A stretch of 10,333 bases of DNA from Dehalococcoidales bacterium (lineage in GTDB: Bacteria > Chloroflexota > Dehalococcoidia > Dehalococcoidales > JAUXAE01), in the NCBI GenBank assembly GCA_030620035.1, contig JAUXAE010000031.1, positions 1-10,333 of the forward strand, written 5' to 3'. Within the stretch, counting starts at the first letter, position 1. Every line of letters starts with the position of its first letter. The position numbers and the translations under genes were made by a program. The notes beneath the pieces are model-generated. The model searched no databases. It had not been told where the DNA came from and worked only from the letters and a program-made list of their open reading frames with translations. Below, piece by piece: positions 1 to 6,920 of this stretch.

Positions 1-1
1 C

Positions 2-25
2 CTGGGGGGCCGTACGGCCCCCCAG
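2..25 (-). terminator. GC-rich perfect palindrome after rdhB, probable terminator stem
   Basis: Two perfectly complementary 12-base arms (CTGGGGGGCCGT and its complement) meet with no spacer, so the transcript can fold a very stable hairpin with a tight central loop. It starts 20 bases past the rdhB stop, the right place to end the rdhAB transcript. Any T-run on the minus strand would lie beyond the window edge, so intrinsic termination cannot be confirmed. Because the element is symmetric it could also stop transcripts arriving from the other side. Confidence 0.5.
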
Positions 26-45
26 AAAGTATCTCTGCGCTAGTC

Positions 46-321
46 CTAGGAGCCAGCCCGCTGCCTACGTGCCACCAATTGCCAGGCTACGACCAAAAGA
101 ATAAGAGCCGGCAGTCCGGTCACCAAAAGGAACATGTAGGCCGCCGTGGGCTCAAGCTCGGCAAAGGAGCCGGTGAAGTTCTGGATGGTGAAGAGGAGCA
201 GTAATAGCCCCACTATACCGATGAGCCACTCATACCAGGCTACCTTGATATCCCTGCCCTTAAGCCAGAGCACTAGCGCCAGCAGAGCAGCGCCAGCAAC
301 AAGGCCAATAATAAGCCACAT
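46..321 (-). CDS. rdhB: Reductive dehalogenase membrane anchor RdhB
   Basis: This small integral membrane protein (91 aa) is thought to hold the catalytic RdhA on the outer face of the cytoplasmic membrane. Three hydrophobic helices are visible at about residues 2-20, 33-48 and 62-82. The loops carry hallmarks of the family: a Tyr-Glu-Trp at 30-32 just before helix 2 and the block FAELEPTAA at 53-61 before helix 3. The C-terminus is basic (ARRQR), which suggests a cytoplasmic end. The ATG follows a strong Shine-Dalgarno (AGGAGGT about 7 bases upstream). The gene lies 34 bases after the rdhA stop on the same strand, the usual rdhA-rdhB order, so the two are surely co-transcribed. Length is typical for the family (about 90 aa). 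Confidence 0.93.
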   Translation of the reverse strand: MWLIIGLVAGAALLALVLWLKGRDIKVAWYEWLIGIVGLLLLLFTIQNFTGSFAELEPTAAYMFLLVTGLPALILLVVAWQLVARRQRAGS

Positions 322-355
322 ATCTAGTTACCTCCTATTTTCTAGTATTTTTTAT

Positions 356-1837
356 TTACCTACCCCCATTCGGACCGGAGCCAGCTCCCAGTATCGTGTC
401 GTAAGGCCAAGCGTTCAGGTCGTGTTCCCAAAAGTCGGCAAAATCCTTTTCATCCCTGGGCTGGGACGGTGCTCCGTAGAAGGCCTTTCCCATGGTGGTA
501 AAGAAGCCGTTGAAGATTGAAGTGGTACCTACGGTCGCTTTGACAAGCTCGTGTGCGGAGGCAAAGCCCTTGCCCTTTGTAGAGAAGGGGCAGACCTTGT
601 CACAGTAGTTGACACCACAACCAAAACCGATGCACGTAAGCCACTTTTGGTGGTATTTCTTGACGCCAACACGGTTGCAGGGACTGTCTATCTCCCAAGT
701 AGGCTCCGTCTCAAGCGGTATTGATGAGGTACCCGTCGTTTCTTGGCATATCTCACCACACAACTTGCAGGCCTTGCAGAACTTCCAGATGCCGGCGTCT
801 ATCGGCTTGGTGGGGGCAAGGGGCAGGTCAGTAACCATTCCTGGCGCGTAGCCTCCAAAAGCCCCCCACTCCGGGGTGATGGTTTTGCTAGAACGGCCAA
901 GCTCGCCATTCCCGGACAATACGCTCATGGGGACGTTCATGGCACCTGCTTTTGGCATTTGGTAGCCTAGAGATTTTACGAAACTCTGCACGCGGCCGTG
1001 GATTATGGGACCCCAGACGTAGCGGCTGATACCAGACTGACTGGTTTCGTCTCTTTTTTTACCCTCATCGGAATCCCGCGACGTGAAGTAGGCGCTCCAC
1101 TGGCATTTATTGGGTATCACGCTTACACCACCGTCCTGGTAGGCCTGGTCAATACCCTCAAACCTGACTCCATTGGGATAGAACATTTTTTTGGTATCAG
1201 CATCATGCTCAACGACACCTATTTTGGCTGACCCGTAGTAGTGAGCTGCCGTCCGCAGCATATTGGTGGCCTCCTCGGGGGTCCCCGTCCACTTGGGCAC
1301 TCCCCTTTCCTCGGGGGTAGTCACCCTGTTGCCTTCAAAGGGTACCGGCGCAAGCCCCCGGCCAAAGCTAAGGTAGCCAGCGCCGGTGGAAAGTGCCTTA
1401 TCCCTCAAGGCCCAGCCCGGTGCCTGGGCGTTCCATTGTTGATCGTTGAAACTCGTCACCCTCGCTGCAAACTCCGCATGTATCGCCATCCCCTCTTCAA
1501 CGCGTTGCCTAAGAGCGGTGTCCGGGCAAAGTTCGGGCTTGAGTGTGCCAAATCGGGGATGCCAATCATTAGTACCGCTGGGCTCGTAATTCCAGTCCCA
1601 TGCCTGAAGGATGCTCCAGTCAATCTCTGTGGTGGGGTTCTTGAACTCCCTCTCCGTAATCCACCAGGGGCGCTTAAAGTTAGCCATTGGATCTGATTTT
1701 ACATCGCCAGCAGAGATAAGCTCATCCAGGTCGTGGAAGACCGGAGTGGTAGCGGCGGCAGCACCTAGTCCAGCACCAGCCAGGCCGAGACCCTTCATGA
1801 AGTCTCGGCGGCTTACGGTTGAATGAAATTTTGACAT
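356..1837 (-). CDS. rdhA: Reductive dehalogenase catalytic subunit RdhA
   Basis: Corrinoid and iron-sulfur enzyme that removes halogen from organohalides as the terminal step of anaerobic respiration, probably at the outer membrane face. The N-terminus has a perfect Tat motif, SRRDFMK (residues 9-15), then an Ala/Gly-rich stretch. Family blocks include SLGYQ (289-293), ITPEWGA (320-326) and TDLPLAPTKP (336-345). Cluster 1 ligands are C354, C357, C360 and C364, but Gln follows the last Cys where Pro is usual. The cluster 2 region has C402, C407, C412 and C416-Pro, with four residues between C407 and C412 where two are usual; C387 is an extra Cys. Start: an in-frame ATG at 1849 lies before the ribosome site, whereas the ATG at 1837 follows GGAGGAG by 4 bases, giving 493 aa. 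Substrate cannot be predicted. No regulator gene is adjacent. Confidence 0.93.
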   Translation of the reverse strand: MSKFHSTVSRRDFMKGLGLAGAGLGAAAATTPVFHDLDELISAGDVKSDPMANFKRPWWITEREFKNPTTEIDWSILQAWDWNYEPSGTNDWHPRFGTLKPELCPDTALRQRVEEGMAIHAEFAARVTSFNDQQWNAQAPGWALRDKALSTGAGYLSFGRGLAPVPFEGNRVTTPEERGVPKWTGTPEEATNMLRTAAHYYGSAKIGVVEHDADTKKMFYPNGVRFEGIDQAYQDGGVSVIPNKCQWSAYFTSRDSDEGKKRDETSQSGISRYVWGPIIHGRVQSFVKSLGYQMPKAGAMNVPMSVLSGNGELGRSSKTITPEWGAFGGYAPGMVTDLPLAPTKPIDAGIWKFCKACKLCGEICQETTGTSSIPLETEPTWEIDSPCNRVGVKKYHQKWLTCIGFGCGVNYCDKVCPFSTKGKGFASAHELVKATVGTTSIFNGFFTTMGKAFYGAPSQPRDEKDFADFWEHDLNAWPYDTILGAGSGPNGGR

Positions 1838-1871
1838 TTTCTCCTCCATGTTTTAGTTTTATTTGTTCCCG

Positions 1872-1903
1872 GTCTTTCCTGATAGTCACCCAGTCTCTCC
1901 TGA
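1872..1903 (-). repeat. Imperfect 11-bp direct repeat in the rdhA leader
   Basis: On the minus strand TCAGGAGAGAC (1903-1893) and TCAGGAAAGAC (1882-1872) match at 10 of 11 positions and are 21 bp apart, two DNA helical turns. They lie between the predicted transcription start and the rdhA start codon, so they could be a DNA site for a dimeric regulator or an RNA element. Function is unknown. Confidence 0.4.
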
Positions 1904-1918
1904 GCGCCCCTGTTTCAT
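1886..1918 (-). other. Possible leader mini-ORF upstream of rdhA
   Basis: Within the predicted rdhA leader, an ATG preceded by a G-rich AGGGGG (6 bases spacing) opens a 10-codon reading frame, MKQGRSGETG, ending in TGA. It lies about 50 bases before the rdhA start. It could act as a leader peptide, but so short an ORF arises easily by chance and no attenuator hairpin is apparent. Confidence 0.2.
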
Positions 1919-1950
1919 AGGCTACCCCCTATTAGCAGTGTGTATCCATC

Positions 1951-1984
1951 CAGTTATATTATAATCCTACAGTTACATTATAAT
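1951..1984. repeat. 15-bp direct repeat over the rdhA promoter, candidate operator
   Basis: CAGTTATATTATAAT (1951-1965) and CAGTTACATTATAAT (1970-1984) match at 14 of 15 positions with a 19-bp period. The second copy contains the rdhA -10 hexamer; the first covers the start of the predicted transcript. A protein bound here would block RNA polymerase, which fits an inducible dehalogenase. Part of the similarity is simply the AT-rich -10-like sequence. Confidence 0.55.
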
Positions 1985-2004
1985 ACTTTATTTGCCCTTG
2001 TCAA
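1977..2004 (-). promoter_or_regulatory. Consensus sigma-70 promoter of rdhAB
   Basis: On the minus strand a perfect TTGACA (2004-1999), a 16-bp spacer and a perfect TATAAT (1982-1977) point toward rdhA. Transcription would begin near 1970, leaving a leader of about 130 bases. A promoter this strong on a substrate-specific gene implies tight repression; see the direct repeat over the -10 box and the inverted repeat upstream. Confidence 0.8.
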
Positions 2005-2034
2005 TCCGCATTTATGCCTAATTTTTACTTTATT

Positions 2035-2056
2035 TTCTATATATTTTGATATAGAA
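2035..2056. promoter_or_regulatory. 8+8 bp inverted repeat, candidate regulator site
   Basis: Perfect arms TTCTATAT (2035-2042) and ATATAGAA (2049-2056) flank a 6-base spacer, forming a 22-bp dyad. It lies about 30 bp upstream of the rdhA -35 box and about 40 bp upstream of the forward -35 box, a position suited to an activator or repressor. MarR-type and two-component regulators control rdh genes in relatives, but which type would bind here is not visible. The region is AT-rich, which raises the chance of coincidence. Confidence 0.45.
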
Positions 2057-2096
2057 TTTTAGTACTAGTTCTTCTGTGGTGGGCTGTCTGGCTATC

Positions 2097-2125
2097 TTGG
2101 CAAAAGGGATTAAATCTGATACACT
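2097..2125 (+). promoter_or_regulatory. Predicted promoter of the acyl-CoA ligase-like gene
   Basis: TTGGCA (2097-2102), a 17-bp spacer and TACACT (2120-2125) give a moderate sigma-70 promoter with a start near 2132, about 28 bases before the ATG. The -35 has one mismatch and the -10 has two. Confidence 0.5.
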
Positions 2126-2159
2126 GGTTCAAATTCATGCCTGGTATAGGAGATAGTTA

Positions 2160-3722
2160 ATGACCCTTAAGGAGATGCTGGAGACGGCCGCCGGGCGCTA
2201 CGGGGGGAAGGCAGCCGTTACCTTAGGTGGCCGCAGGCTAGCCTACACCGAGCTGGACAGGTCATCAAACAAGGTGGCCAACGCCTTGACAGAGATGGGG
2301 GTTGGCCGCGGCCACCGGGTGGCTATGCTCCTTAGCAATAGCCTGGAGTTTGCTGTTATCTATTTTGGCATAGTCAAGACGGGGGCCATAGCCGTGCCCC
2401 TGGATACCAAGTATAAGACTAATGAGCTAGCCTGCCTTTTTGATAGTTGTCGACCCAGGGTTCTGGTTACCGAGAGTCCCTATCTTGAGCTAGTTACTCC
2501 GCTCCTATCAAGATTTAACTATATAGAAAACATCATCACCTTAGGCCCTGATGATAACGGGCAGTTCCAGAGCTACCATCAGATTATGGCTAACAGTTCG
2601 GCACGGCCGGTGGCCGCCGTGGTGGAAGCTGATGATGTCGCCCATATTGCCTATACCTCAGGGCCTACCCTGCGGCCTAGGGGGGTCATGCTGATTCACC
2701 GGCACCTGGTGGCGGCCGCCGGGATATCAGCCACTGGCTTTGGGCAGACCGATAAGGATGTGGTGGTGCTGTTTGCCTTGCCCATGCACCATGCTGTTGG
2801 TCTGGTGGTCATATTGCTGACCTCAATATACAAGGGCAGCAAAGTGGTGATGCTGCCCGGATTGTCCATTAGTGGCCTTATGGAGACCATTGAGAGGGAG
2901 AAGGCGACCATATTTATGGGGGTGCCCTTTATTCATGCCCTGCTGATAAGGGAGGCCGAGACGGCCGGGATGAGACATGATTTAGACTCGCTTCGTGTCT
3001 GTGCCAGCGCCGGGTCGCCCCTGCCCGTTGATACCATGAAGCGGTTCCAGGAGCTCTTTTCAAAGAGGTTGATTCAGTTCTACGGCCTGACCGAGGCCAC
3101 TGTCCATGTTACCTGTCAGCCGATTGATGGCAGCGGCAAGCTGGGCTCGGTGGGTAGGGCACTGCCCGCCTGGCAGTTGAAGATAGTAGATGACGATGGC
3201 CGGGAACTTGGCCCCAATCAGCCGGGGGAGATAGCTGTTAAAGGGCCCTTTATGAAGGGCTACTATAATAATCCCCAGGCTACTGCCGAGGCGATAAGGG
3301 ATGGCTGGCTCTATACCGGTGATATTGCCCACCTGAATGAGGAAGGCTGCCTTTTTCTATCGGGCTTAAAGAAACCCATGCTCATCAGCAAGGGCCAGAA
3401 TATCTACTATTCCGATGTTGAGGATGTTCTGTCGGCTCATCATAAGGTGGCTGAGGTGGCCGTGGTCGGGGTTGCTGACCCTGATGGCATGCGGGGGGAG
3501 GTGGTCAGGGCGGTTATCAGGCTGAAGGCGGGTGAGAAGGCTACAGAGCCGGAGATTAAGCGGTTTTGTCTTGAGCGCCTGGCTAACTACAAGGTGCCCA
3601 AGCAGGTCATCTTCCTGGACTCCCTGCCCAAGACTGCCGCCGGTAACATAAACAGGGAGGCCCTTAAGGGTGATTTATTAACCGTATCTGTTGATAGGGC
3701 AGCCGGGGAAATGGTTTTATAA
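2160..3722 (+). CDS. AMP-forming acyl-CoA ligase-like protein with altered ATP site
   Basis: Member of the ANL (adenylate-forming) superfamily, which activates carboxylic acids as acyl-AMP and passes them to CoA. The fold and motif order are clear across 520 aa: A3 at 165-175, A5 at 308-312 (YGLTE), A7 at 385-388 (YTGD), A8 at about 401-420 and A10 at 490-501. Several usually fixed positions are changed. The A3 loop reads TSGPTLRPRG rather than TSGTTGxPKG; in A8 the usual GRxKD is GLKKP (403-406); in A10 the catalytic lysine is Asn496 (PKTAAGN). The protein may therefore be a poor or specialised ligase, or have another role. The ATG at 2160 follows AGGAG by 7 bases. It begins a run of plus-strand genes; the DegV gene follows after 39 bases. 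The substrate is unknown. Confidence 0.85.
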   Translation: MTLKEMLETAAGRYGGKAAVTLGGRRLAYTELDRSSNKVANALTEMGVGRGHRVAMLLSNSLEFAVIYFGIVKTGAIAVPLDTKYKTNELACLFDSCRPRVLVTESPYLELVTPLLSRFNYIENIITLGPDDNGQFQSYHQIMANSSARPVAAVVEADDVAHIAYTSGPTLRPRGVMLIHRHLVAAAGISATGFGQTDKDVVVLFALPMHHAVGLVVILLTSIYKGSKVVMLPGLSISGLMETIEREKATIFMGVPFIHALLIREAETAGMRHDLDSLRVCASAGSPLPVDTMKRFQELFSKRLIQFYGLTEATVHVTCQPIDGSGKLGSVGRALPAWQLKIVDDDGRELGPNQPGEIAVKGPFMKGYYNNPQATAEAIRDGWLYTGDIAHLNEEGCLFLSGLKKPMLISKGQNIYYSDVEDVLSAHHKVAEVAVVGVADPDGMRGEVVRAVIRLKAGEKATEPEIKRFCLERLANYKVPKQVIFLDSLPKTAAGNINREALKGDLLTVSVDRAAGEMVL

Positions 3723-3761
3723 AGAGATTTTCACTCCGCATAACCGGAGGTTTAGATTCTA

Positions 3762-4625
3762 ATGGCAGATAAGGTAGCTATTGTTACCGATACTACTGCC
3801 TGTATCCCGCAGGAGCAGGTGGCTAGGTATAATATTGAACTGGTGCCCATAGAGCTCATTTTTGGTGATAAGGTCTACCGGGATGGCATAGACATAACCC
3901 CAACCGAGTTCTATGCCCTTCTCAGGCAGGCAGAGAAGCTACCGACGACGGCAGGCTCACTACCCGGCCCCTACCTTGAGGCTTATGGCAAGGCCAGCCA
4001 GAGGGCCAATGATATTCTGTGTATCACCGAGTCGTCCAAGTTTAGCGGCATGTTTAACTCAGCGCGGCTGGCCGCCAGGATGGCTAGGAAGTCTCTGCCT
4101 GATGTCACCATTAGGGTGCTTGAGTGTACTACGGCGGCAGCCGGTATGGGGCTGGTGGCTCTGGCGGCGGACAGGGCAGCCGCTTCGGGGAAGGACCTGG
4201 CTCAGGTGGACGCCGTTGCCCGAAGGGTGATGCGTAAGGTATATCTATTTGCTTTTTTGGACACCCTCTATTACCTGGTTAAGGGAGGCCGCGTCCCCAA
4301 GGCGGCCGGCCTGGCCAATTCAATACTTCATCTTAAGCCTGTGTTTACCGTTAATGGTGGTGATGCCCATACAGTGGCCCTGCCCAGAACTACCCAGGGC
4401 GCCATAAGACATTTACTGAAGAATATGAAGAAAAAGGTGCCCCGGGGCCAGCCGGTTCATGTCGCCGTGATGCACGCCGATGCCCTTGACCGGGCACAAG
4501 AACTAAAGGAGCAGATTGCCTCACGGTTTAATTGTAGCGAGCTATTTATCACCGAGTTTACCCCGGTAATGGGTGTCCACACCGGGCCCGGGGTTGTTGG
4601 TGTTGCCTTTCACTCCGGAGACTAG
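3762..4625 (+). CDS. DegV family (FakB-like) fatty-acid-binding protein
   Basis: DegV proteins hold a single fatty acid in a buried pocket; those called FakB present it to the kinase FakA for phosphorylation and entry into phospholipids. The 287-aa length is typical. Recognisable blocks are TDTTAC (9-14), the Thr62-Thr63 region followed by GSLPGPY, ITESSKFSGMFNSA (88-101), KGGR (174-177), LKP (191-193) and GVHTGPG (271-277) near the C-terminus. No FakA kinase gene is present in the window. The start has GGAGG 11 bases upstream. Its place right behind an acyl ligase-like gene suggests the two act on the same acyl chains, but this is inference. Confidence 0.9.
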   Translation: MADKVAIVTDTTACIPQEQVARYNIELVPIELIFGDKVYRDGIDITPTEFYALLRQAEKLPTTAGSLPGPYLEAYGKASQRANDILCITESSKFSGMFNSARLAARMARKSLPDVTIRVLECTTAAAGMGLVALAADRAAASGKDLAQVDAVARRVMRKVYLFAFLDTLYYLVKGGRVPKAAGLANSILHLKPVFTVNGGDAHTVALPRTTQGAIRHLLKNMKKKVPRGQPVHVAVMHADALDRAQELKEQIASRFNCSELFITEFTPVMGVHTGPGVVGVAFHSGD

Positions 4626-4663
4626 ATGGTATTCTAACCTTTCTTGTTAACCCCCCAGCTATC

Positions 4664-4692
4664 TAGCCAAATCAGAGGAAACGTCTTATAAT
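4664..4692 (+). promoter_or_regulatory. Candidate promoter directly before the P-loop kinase gene
   Basis: A perfect TATAAT (4687-4692) stands 17 bp behind a weak -35 (TAGCCA, 4664-4669, 4 of 6 matches). The predicted transcription start falls at 4699-4700, on the GTG codon that opens the kinase frame. This would make the kinase message leaderless, or give a 39-base leader if translation begins at the ATG at 4739. Confidence 0.4.
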
Positions 4693-4699
4693 CAGTGTT

Positions 4700-5281
4700 G
4701 TGAAGTATGACCAGCCTGTTTCTGATGTGGAGAGGCTGATGGCCGGTCTGAGCCAGTTGCCTGAGCCGGTAGTCAGGCCAGCCCTGGTGGTCATCAGCGG
4801 TCTACCGGGCACGGGAAAGTCCTACTTTGGCCAGCGGCTGGCCCGGAGATGGCCCTTTGTTGTCCTGGAAAGCGACGCCTTGCGCAGGACACTTTACCCA
4901 TCACCGGACTATAGCCCTCAGGAGAGTTGGCGCCTATTTAAGGCGGTTCACCTTCTTATAGAGCGGCTGCTGGAGAAGGGCGTTTCCGTCATCCTGGATG
5001 CCACCAATCTAGCGGAGCGCCATCGGGAGTATCTCTACAGTATTGCCGAGCGCCGGGATGTAAGATTGGTCCTGGTGCGGGTTGAGGCGCCGCCTGAAGT
5101 TGTCCGGCAGCGGCTTAAGGCCAGGGTGGAGACGGCTCAGGCTAACTCCGAAGCCGACTGGGGGGTGTACCGCAAGATGAGGCCGTCGCTGGAGAGGATT
5201 AGTCGTAAACACTATGCTGTGGATACCTCCCGGGACATCACCCCGGTACTGGACAAGATTATCAGGGAGGTTAGAAAGTAA
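4700..5281 (+). CDS. Small P-loop (AAA_33 / zeta-toxin-like) predicted kinase
   Basis: P-loop NTPase of the small-kinase type (193 aa) that probably moves a phosphate from ATP to an unidentified small molecule or RNA end. Visible elements are Walker A GLPGTGKS (34-41), an acidic ESD at 57-59 that fits the substrate/Mg site, LDATN (99-103) as the second strand motif, an Arg-rich lid RQRLKAR (136-142) and a late VDTS (174-177), all usual in the family. The GTG at 4700 has no good ribosome site; an in-frame ATG at 4739 follows GGAGAGG at 3 bases and would remove 13 residues without touching Walker A. No antitoxin-like partner is adjacent, so a toxin role is not supported. DegV lies 74 bases upstream, pepA 31 bases downstream. 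Confidence 0.78.
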   Translation: MKYDQPVSDVERLMAGLSQLPEPVVRPALVVISGLPGTGKSYFGQRLARRWPFVVLESDALRRTLYPSPDYSPQESWRLFKAVHLLIERLLEKGVSVILDATNLAERHREYLYSIAERRDVRLVLVRVEAPPEVVRQRLKARVETAQANSEADWGVYRKMRPSLERISRKHYAVDTSRDITPVLDKIIREVRK

Positions 5282-5312
5282 TCAATAGATTAACAGGTGA
5301 AAGGAGACCTAA

Positions 5313-6824
5313 ATGGAGATTAGGGTTTTAGCCGGTGATGTTACCCAGACCAGGGCCGGTGCTATTATGGTGGGCATCTTTGAGGGGACTGAGGCCCTGG
5401 CCGACCACCTGACTGCCGTGGATAAGGCCCTGGAGGGAGCCATCTCCCGGTTAGTTGAGCAGGGTGAGGTTAAGGGTAAGCTTGGTGAGATTACGCTTGT
5501 TCATAGTCTGGGTCGGTTGCCTTCAGACCGGGTGGTGGTGGCCGGCCTGGGTAAAAAGCAAGAGCTGACTAAAGACAGGCTCCGCGGCGTGGTGGCTGAG
5601 GTCTGCAGGAGTCTGCAGAAGAAGTCGGTAGAGACCATGGCCACCGGACTTCTTGGCGCCGGCATAGCCGGTATAGCCCCTGAGGGCGCCGCCCAGGCAA
5701 TAACCGAGGGAGCTCTACTGGGTACCTATTCCTTTCGTAAGCATATAACCAAGGAAGCCGAACACGGTGACCTAAAACAACTATTAATCGTCACCGCTGA
5801 TGAGGCTGACCGGCCCATTTTGGAGCCGGGCTGTCACCGGGGCCGGGTTATCGCCGAGGCCGTTAATTTTGCCCGTGATATGGTTAATGAGCCGGCTAAC
5901 TACATGGCCCCTGGTGATATGGCTGAGGCGGCCAAAAAGCTGGCTGAAGGCTACGGTCTTGGGCTCACCGTGCTTGAAAAGGACAGGATGCAGGAGCTGG
6001 GCATGGGAGCTTTACTGGGGGTAAGTCAGGGAAGCTGCCAGCCGCCCAGGTTCATTGTTCTGGACTATAAGGGAGGCGATTCCGGAGTGGTTGACCTGGC
6101 CTTGGTCGGTAAGGGGATAACCTTTGACTCCGGTGGCATTTCCATAAAGCCATCGGAAAAGATGGAGGAGATGAAGACTGACATGGCCGGCGGGGCGGCG
6201 GTTATGGCGGCCATGGCTGCCATTGCTCAGCTTAAGCCCAGGATTAATGTTACCGCCCTAGTTCCCGCGGTGGAGAACCTGCCCAGCGGCTCTGCCTTAA
6301 GGCCGGGCGATATTGTGACGGCCATGACCGGTAAGACAATTGAGATTATCTCCACTGATGCCGAGGGCCGGCTTATTCTGGCTGATGCCCTGGGTTATGC
6401 GGTTAAACTCGGTGCCCGGTTTATTGTTGATGTGGCCACTCTCACCGGCGCCATCCGCATCGCCCTGGGCGCTGTCTGTAGTGGCGCTTTTGGCAATAAC
6501 CAGGGGCTGGTGGATAAGGTACTGGCTGCTGGTGCCGAGGCCGGGGAGCCTATCTGGCAGATGCCGATGTATGATGACTATAAGGAGCAGAACAAGAGCG
6601 ATGTCGCCGATATCAAGAATGTCGGCGGCCGGCTGGCCGGTGCCATTACCGCTGCCCAGTTCCTGGCCGAGTTTGTTGGTGATACCCCCTGGCTTCATCT
6701 GGACATCGCCGGCACCAGTACCACGGATAAAGAGCGCCACCACCTGGTGAAGGGGGCTACTGGGGTAGCCGTGGCCACCCTGGTAAACCTGGCCCTCAGT
6801 ATCTCGGCAGAAAGCACCCGATAG
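5313..6824 (+). CDS. pepA: Leucyl aminopeptidase (peptidase family M17)
   Basis: Cytoplasmic hexameric two-metal enzyme that removes N-terminal residues, Leu preferred, in peptide turnover. The 503-aa length is normal. The N-terminal domain covers about residues 1-160 and the catalytic domain the rest. All metal and catalytic residues of the family can be placed at a constant offset from the bovine enzyme: K267, D272 (in FDSGG), K279, D290 (KTDMAGG), D349 and E351, with R353 as the catalytic arginine. The signature NTDAEGRL reads STDAEGRL, a mild change. AAGGAG lies 6 bases before the ATG. It is likely co-transcribed with the kinase gene, 31 bases upstream. In some bacteria PepA also binds DNA, but nothing here tests that. 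Confidence 0.95.
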   Translation: MEIRVLAGDVTQTRAGAIMVGIFEGTEALADHLTAVDKALEGAISRLVEQGEVKGKLGEITLVHSLGRLPSDRVVVAGLGKKQELTKDRLRGVVAEVCRSLQKKSVETMATGLLGAGIAGIAPEGAAQAITEGALLGTYSFRKHITKEAEHGDLKQLLIVTADEADRPILEPGCHRGRVIAEAVNFARDMVNEPANYMAPGDMAEAAKKLAEGYGLGLTVLEKDRMQELGMGALLGVSQGSCQPPRFIVLDYKGGDSGVVDLALVGKGITFDSGGISIKPSEKMEEMKTDMAGGAAVMAAMAAIAQLKPRINVTALVPAVENLPSGSALRPGDIVTAMTGKTIEIISTDAEGRLILADALGYAVKLGARFIVDVATLTGAIRIALGAVCSGAFGNNQGLVDKVLAAGAEAGEPIWQMPMYDDYKEQNKSDVADIKNVGGRLAGAITAAQFLAEFVGDTPWLHLDIAGTSTTDKERHHLVKGATGVAVATLVNLALSISAESTR

Positions 6825-6920
6825 CTTTAGAGAAGAGGCTGCTAGCTGCTATTGACTGTAGTGGTAAAATGGTATTAGGGGGATTGGCCGGGGTAAAATA
6901 TTCTTCGGATATAAATATAA

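Noticed and set aside
1838..1970. Cobalamin riboswitch in the rdhA leader
   Set aside because: The conserved B12-box and core pairings could not be found, and the leader is shorter than that riboswitch normally needs.
4700..5281. Zeta-type toxin of a toxin-antitoxin pair
   Set aside because: The P-loop kinase fold is similar, but no small antitoxin-like gene is adjacent and the setting is housekeeping.
6825..6920. Gene or clear promoter between pepA and mobA
   Set aside because: The 96-base gap has several AT-rich -10-like strings and one TTGACT, but no pair at a proper spacing, no hairpin and no ORF with a ribosome site.
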